A stretch of 64,000 nt of DNA from an uncultured Roseovarius sp. (GTDB lineage Bacteria; Pseudomonadota; Alphaproteobacteria; Rhodobacterales; Rhodobacteraceae): contig CANMBU010000002.1 of assembly GCA_947496175.1 (NCBI GenBank), positions 930,001 to 994,000 of the forward strand, written 5' to 3'. The position numbers were made by a program, and so were the translations under genes. This document shows positions 60,522 to 64,000 of the stretch, one piece after another. The notes below the pieces were generated by a model. The model saw only the letters and a program-made list of their open reading frames with translations. It was not told the origin of the DNA and searched no databases. How positions within the stretch are numbered: position 1 is the stretch's first letter; every line of letters starts with the position of its first letter.

Positions 60522-62972
60522 TCATACCTCCGTCATCTGCGCATCCGTACGCGGTAAGAGGCTCTCGGGGTCATAGGCCGGTGCGCCAAGGATGCGGCCC
60601 TTGCGGGGGGTTCCGGCGATCACGACTTCGACCTGAGTGCCCGGCACGTTGGCGTGCGGCTTGATGTAAGCAAAGGCCAGAATCTTGCCCACCGTATGCC
60701 CGTAGGCGACAGAGGCTGTTGATCCCACGACCTTTCCGTCCAGAAGCACCGCTTCGCCGCCATGGCCATCCTCGATCCCGTCCGGCTCAATCTCAAGATA
60801 GGCGCAGACCCAGGGCAAGTCTGTGTTGAGCGTCTTGTTGCGGCCCAGATAGTCCTTGTCTGTGCGCGCAAAACGCAGCACGTCGGCCTCGGCCAGAGTG
60901 ACTTCGTTGGTCAGCTCACCCGCACCCTTGAAGCCCTTTTCCATGCGCATCGCGTTCATAGCAAAGCTGCCGTAATCGGCGATGCCATGCGGCCCTCCGG
61001 CGGCCCAAAGCGCGTCGTAAACATCCAAACAGGCGGCGTCGGGCATGTGCAGCTCCCAGCCCAGCTCTCCGGCATAGGACATCCGGAACGCCCATACCTT
61101 ATGCCCGGCCAAAGTGATTTCCTGTGCTGAGAGCCAGCGAAAGGCGGCGTTGGACAGGTCCGCGTCTGTGCAGGCGGCCAAAACGTCACGAGACCTTGGA
61201 CCATTGAGAGAAAGCGCCGACCACCCCTGTGACAGGGCTGTGATGGTGACATCTTCACCGTCGCGCTGCTGGGTCAAGTGGTCCAGCAGGCGTTGCTCAA
61301 AGAAAGCCGCACACACGAGGTAAAAACGATCCTCGGCCATGCGCACGATTGTCGTCTCAAGCTCAATCCGTCCGCGCCGGTTGAGCATATGGGTGAGCGT
61401 GATGGAGCCCACCATCTGCGGCATGCGGTTGGCTGTCAGGCGGTCAAGAAGCGCATAGGCGTCTGGACCGGAGACCTCGACTTTCGTGAAGGCGGTCACA
61501 TCCATGATGCCGACGCTCTCGCGCACGGCGCGCACTTCTGCGCCCACCATGTCGTGCACCGCGTTGCGTTTGAAGGAATAGTTATCTGTCTGTGCCACGT
61601 CTCCTCTTGCAAACCAGCGAGGGCGTTCAAAACCGTAGACCTCTTCATAAACCGCGCCTTTGGCCTTGAGGCGTTCATAAAGCGGTGAGGGTTTGATGGG
61701 GCGCCCGGCGAGACGGTTGAAATGCGGGAAAGGGATTTCATGGCGCAGGCAGTAATCTTCTTTGGCTTTAATGACTTGCCATTCTTTGTTCGCGTAAGCT
61801 CCGAACCGGCGCGGATCGTACTCGCGCATCGAAATATCCGCTGCGCCATGCACTATCCAGTGTGCCAGCTCGCGGGTCAGCCCCGGCCCCCAGCCAATGC
61901 CAATCTGCGTGCCGCAACAGCACCAGTAATTTTTGACCCCCGGTGCCGGTCCGATCATCGGGTTGCCGTCGGGCGGGTGTGAAATGGCCCCGTGCACTTC
62001 GCGCTGAATGCCAAGTTCTGCAAAGATCGGCATCCGGTTCAGGCTTTCCTCCAGCCACGGCATGATCCGGTCGTAATCCGCATCAAAAAGCCAGTTTTCA
62101 TAGTGCCACGGGCATTCATCGAGCCAGACCGCGTTGGGGTTTTCCTTTTCGTAAATGCCGATGAGACCGCGCTTTTGTTCCATCCGGATATAGCCCGAAA
62201 CTTTCTTGTCATCGCGAATGACGGGCAATTCGTGCTCGAGCGCCTCAAACTCGGGCACAGGCTCGGTGACGAAGTAATGATGCGTCATCGACGTCATGGG
62301 CAGTTGAAGGCCCGACCACTCGCCCATTTGCCGTGCATAGGTGCCGCCTGCATTGACCACATGTTCACAAGTGATCGTGCCGTGCTCGCTCTCCACCACC
62401 CATTCACCGGCGGCGTTCTGCGTGATGTTTGTGGCGCGGCAGTTGCGGATGATCCGCGCGCCCAGCTGACGCGCACCGGCGGCCATGGCCATAGTAACGT
62501 TGGTGGGATCCACATGGCCATCATCGGGCGTGTAAAGCGCACCAATGACGCCGTCGAGATTGTAGAAGGGGTGATTTTTGCGGATATGGTCCGGACCCAC
62601 CAGCTCGATATTGAACCCAAGCGACCGGCCGACCGACAGCGTATGACGCAGCCAGTCCATTTCATCCTCAGTATAAGCCAGCCGGTAGGACCCGCAGCCA
62701 TGCCATGTCACTGCCTGACCGGTCTCGGCCTCCAGGGCCCCGGAATAGAGGCCAATATTATAGTCCACGCATTTGCCCAACCCGATAGAAGAGGTGGAAT
62801 GCGTGATCTGCCCCGCCGCATGCCAGGTAGACCCCGATGTTAGCTCTGCCTTTTCAAGCAAAACCAAATCAGACCAGCCCTCATGCGCCAGATGATAGGT
62901 CAAGCCCACCCCCATAACGCCGCCGCCAACGATGACCACGCGGGCGTGGCTTGGGAAGGATTTATCCGACAT
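60522..62972 (-). CDS. GcvT-family FAD-dependent demethylase (dimethylglycine/sarcosine dehydrogenase-like)
   Basis: An 816-aa protein from ATG 62970-62972 (an ATG two codons upstream is equally possible). Residues 1-400 are a DAO-type FAD domain: RVVIVGGGVMGVGLTYHLA, and GSTWHAAGQITHS, whose His is the site of covalent flavin attachment in dimethylglycine and sarcosine dehydrogenases. The second half is a GcvT folate-binding domain (NAVHDMVGAEVRAVRESVGIMDVTAFTKVEVSGPDA and FRMSYAGELGWELH). It would oxidatively remove an N-methyl group and pass it to tetrahydrofolate. With the Rieske gene at 63928 it suggests betaine or N-methylated proline breakdown. Confidence 0.9.
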   Translation of the reverse strand: MSDKSFPSHARVVIVGGGVMGVGLTYHLAHEGWSDLVLLEKAELTSGSTWHAAGQITHSTSSIGLGKCVDYNIGLYSGALEAETGQAVTWHGCGSYRLAYTEDEMDWLRHTLSVGRSLGFNIELVGPDHIRKNHPFYNLDGVIGALYTPDDGHVDPTNVTMAMAAGARQLGARIIRNCRATNITQNAAGEWVVESEHGTITCEHVVNAGGTYARQMGEWSGLQLPMTSMTHHYFVTEPVPEFEALEHELPVIRDDKKVSGYIRMEQKRGLIGIYEKENPNAVWLDECPWHYENWLFDADYDRIMPWLEESLNRMPIFAELGIQREVHGAISHPPDGNPMIGPAPGVKNYWCCCGTQIGIGWGPGLTRELAHWIVHGAADISMREYDPRRFGAYANKEWQVIKAKEDYCLRHEIPFPHFNRLAGRPIKPSPLYERLKAKGAVYEEVYGFERPRWFARGDVAQTDNYSFKRNAVHDMVGAEVRAVRESVGIMDVTAFTKVEVSGPDAYALLDRLTANRMPQMVGSITLTHMLNRRGRIELETTIVRMAEDRFYLVCAAFFEQRLLDHLTQQRDGEDVTITALSQGWSALSLNGPRSRDVLAACTDADLSNAAFRWLSAQEITLAGHKVWAFRMSYAGELGWELHMPDAACLDVYDALWAAGGPHGIADYGSFAMNAMRMEKGFKGAGELTNEVTLAEADVLRFARTDKDYLGRNKTLNTDLPWVCAYLEIEPDGIEDGHGGEAVLLDGKVVGSTASVAYGHTVGKILAFAYIKPHANVPGTQVEVVIAGTPRKGRILGAPAYDPESLLPRTDAQMTEV

Positions 62973-63043
62973 CTGCATTTTCCTGTGAACCGAGTCGTAA
63001 ATTTGCTCGACAGCGTATGCGTACATCTGTACCGTCGTCAATC

Positions 63044-63931
63044 ATGAATGAAACAAATGTATCATCATCAGTTCTCGACCGCCTCTCAGAAGAGTGGGAC
63101 GCCCTGACGCCCGAGGCGCAAAAGGCCGCGCGCTATGTGCTTGAAAACCCAACAGATGTTGGCGTCTCAACCGTGCGTGAGATTGCCGAAGCAGCCAAGG
63201 TTAAGCCCAACACATTCGTGCGTATGGCCCGCCAGGTGGGATTCGAGGGCTATGACGATTTCCGCGAACCGTTCCGCGATGCCATCCGGCGTGGGCAGGT
63301 GTCGTTTCCCGACCGCGCCCGCTGGCTGCAAAGCATTTCGCGTTCCGGCGATCTGGGCGGGCTTTATGCCGATATGGTGGGTGCCGCGATCCGCAATCTG
63401 GAAGACACGTTTGGCGGGATCAGCGCCGAAGACCTCAAGTCTGCCGCAGAGGCGATCTGGAACTCGCGTCAGGTCTTTACCCTTGGTGTGGGTGTCAACA
63501 ATGCCAACGCCCGAAATTTCACCTATCTTGCCAGCACGGGCATGACGCAGTTCCATGCCATTCCGCGCCCTGGGTCTGTGGCAGTGGATGATCTGGCCTG
63601 GGCGGATGAACGCGATGTGCTGATCGCCATGACGTGCCGCCCCTATCGCACCGAAGTGATCGAGACCGTAAAGCTGGCGCGCGCACAGGGTATGACAATC
63701 GTCGGCATCTCTGACAGTCCCGCCAGCCCGGTCGTGCTCTCGGCGCATCACGGGTTTGTCGTGGCCGCAGACACACCGCAATTCTTTCCATCCTCTGTTT
63801 CGACGATCACGCTTTTGGAAACATTGCTGAGCTTCGTCATAGCTGTGGCCAGCGATGAGATCGTCGAACGCGTCGCACAGTTTCACAAACGCCGCCATCA
63901 ACTTGGCATTTATCAGGAGGAGCCGGAATGA
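63044..63931 (+). CDS. RpiR/MurR family transcriptional regulator
   Basis: A 295-aa protein starting at ATG 63044. The N-terminal RpiR HTH (about 20-90) reads ALTPEAQKAARYVLENPTDVGVSTVREIAEAAKVKPNTFVRMARQVGFEGYDDFR; the SIS sugar-isomerase-like domain (about 125-280) contains VFTLGVGVNNANARNF and GMTIVGISDSPASPV, where it senses a ligand. It diverges from the GcvT-family gene across a 71-bp promoter region and overlaps the Rieske gene by ATGA, so it is the likely regulator of both. Confidence 0.92.
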   Translation: MNETNVSSSVLDRLSEEWDALTPEAQKAARYVLENPTDVGVSTVREIAEAAKVKPNTFVRMARQVGFEGYDDFREPFRDAIRRGQVSFPDRARWLQSISRSGDLGGLYADMVGAAIRNLEDTFGGISAEDLKSAAEAIWNSRQVFTLGVGVNNANARNFTYLASTGMTQFHAIPRPGSVAVDDLAWADERDVLIAMTCRPYRTEVIETVKLARAQGMTIVGISDSPASPVVLSAHHGFVVAADTPQFFPSSVSTITLLETLLSFVIAVASDEIVERVAQFHKRRHQLGIYQEEPE

Positions 63932-64000
63932 ACGCCCCCTTGGTCAAATCCCTGGACGCCCGCTACTACACGGACCCCGCCATTTTTGCGCAGGAAGTGA
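63928..64000 (+). CDS. Rieske-type ring-hydroxylating / N-demethylating oxygenase, N-terminal part
   Basis: Only the first 24 codons are in the window (MNAPLVKSLDARYYTDPAIF), the usual opening of Rieske oxygenase alpha subunits (ARYYTDPAIF before the helix leading to the Rieske centre). The start overlaps the regulator stop as ATGA. Relatives act on aromatic rings or on betaines such as stachydrine and carnitine; the GcvT-family neighbour makes a quaternary amine the more likely substrate. The truncation by the window end prevents checking the cluster ligands. Confidence 0.65.
   Translation, partial: MNAPLVKSLDARYYTDPAIFAQEV

Noticed and set aside
62973-63041. An N-terminal extension of the GcvT-family protein
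   Set aside because: The FAD motif normally starts within the first 20 residues; the extension runs through the divergent promoter and lacks a ribosome-binding site.
62951-63043. An upstream extension of the RpiR regulator by 31 codons
   Set aside because: It would overlap the GcvT-family gene and cover the shared promoter; the ATG at 63044 gives a normal family N-terminus.
1-64000. CRISPR arrays, rRNA genes or insertion-sequence transposases
   Set aside because: I saw no regularly spaced repeats, no rRNA-like sequence and no transposase motifs on either strand.

Overview
The window looks like a chromosomal segment of a marine alphaproteobacterium of the Roseobacter group (Rhodobacterales). 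The indications are a hemP-led iron locus, an hmuSTUV heme operon with a palindrome resembling the iron-responsive box of that order, several cupins of the DddQ (DMSP lyase) family, dense ATGA-coupled operons and a moderately high GC content. This rests on family recognition by eye; no database search was run.

Layout. (1) 1-6334 is host chromosome: the Tat-exported start of an ABC substrate-binding protein, a divergent HTH regulator, and an RND efflux pump (adaptor plus permease). (2) 6404-41479 is an integrated island of about 35 kb. It split a tRNA-Gly(TCC) gene in the anticodon loop. The 5' half lies at 6376-6414 and the 3' half at 41469-41514, and their anticodon-stem strands still pair perfectly with each other. 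A second, intact tRNA-Gly(TCC) with its own promoter sits just inside the right end. (3) 41629-50843 is host chromosome again: an FAD oxidoreductase, a cupin and an SDR, an AbrB-type membrane protein, a two-subunit molybdenum hydroxylase, an EamA transporter, and an Amt transporter with a small membrane partner. (4) 51343-64000 is a catabolic locus. One strand carries an aminotransferase, four enolase-superfamily paralogues interleaved with three DddQ-like cupins, a small cupin, a zinc-free MDR oxidoreductase and a GcvT-family FAD demethylase. An RpiR-family regulator and the start of a Rieske oxygenase diverge from it.

Island cargo. After a tyrosine integrase and three element genes, almost everything concerns iron. 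A hemP-led operon of seven genes encodes HemP, a conserved hypothetical, two imelysins, a porin, a di-heme oxidase and a DUF1513 protein. Next come a HAD hydrolase, hmuSTUV, a heme-type TonB receptor and a GNAT enzyme. A second hemP sits behind a 50-aa gene that the ORF length cut-off hides. Then come dps with an Irr-like box, tonB-exbD-exbD-exbB with a siderophore-type receptor, and a PepSY-TM protein. A secreted prolyl-oligopeptidase-type enzyme follows. The island ends in a 1358-aa protein that joins a HigA-type antitoxin HTH to a possible PD-(D/E)XK nuclease-like segment and about 1000 largely helical residues. A HigA-like operator lies directly upstream.

The strongest candidates for something new are the HigA-fused giant protein, which may be a self-regulated defence or toxin-type effector; the split and replaced tRNA-Gly; and the locus of three DddQ-like cupins and four enolases, whose substrate is unknown.
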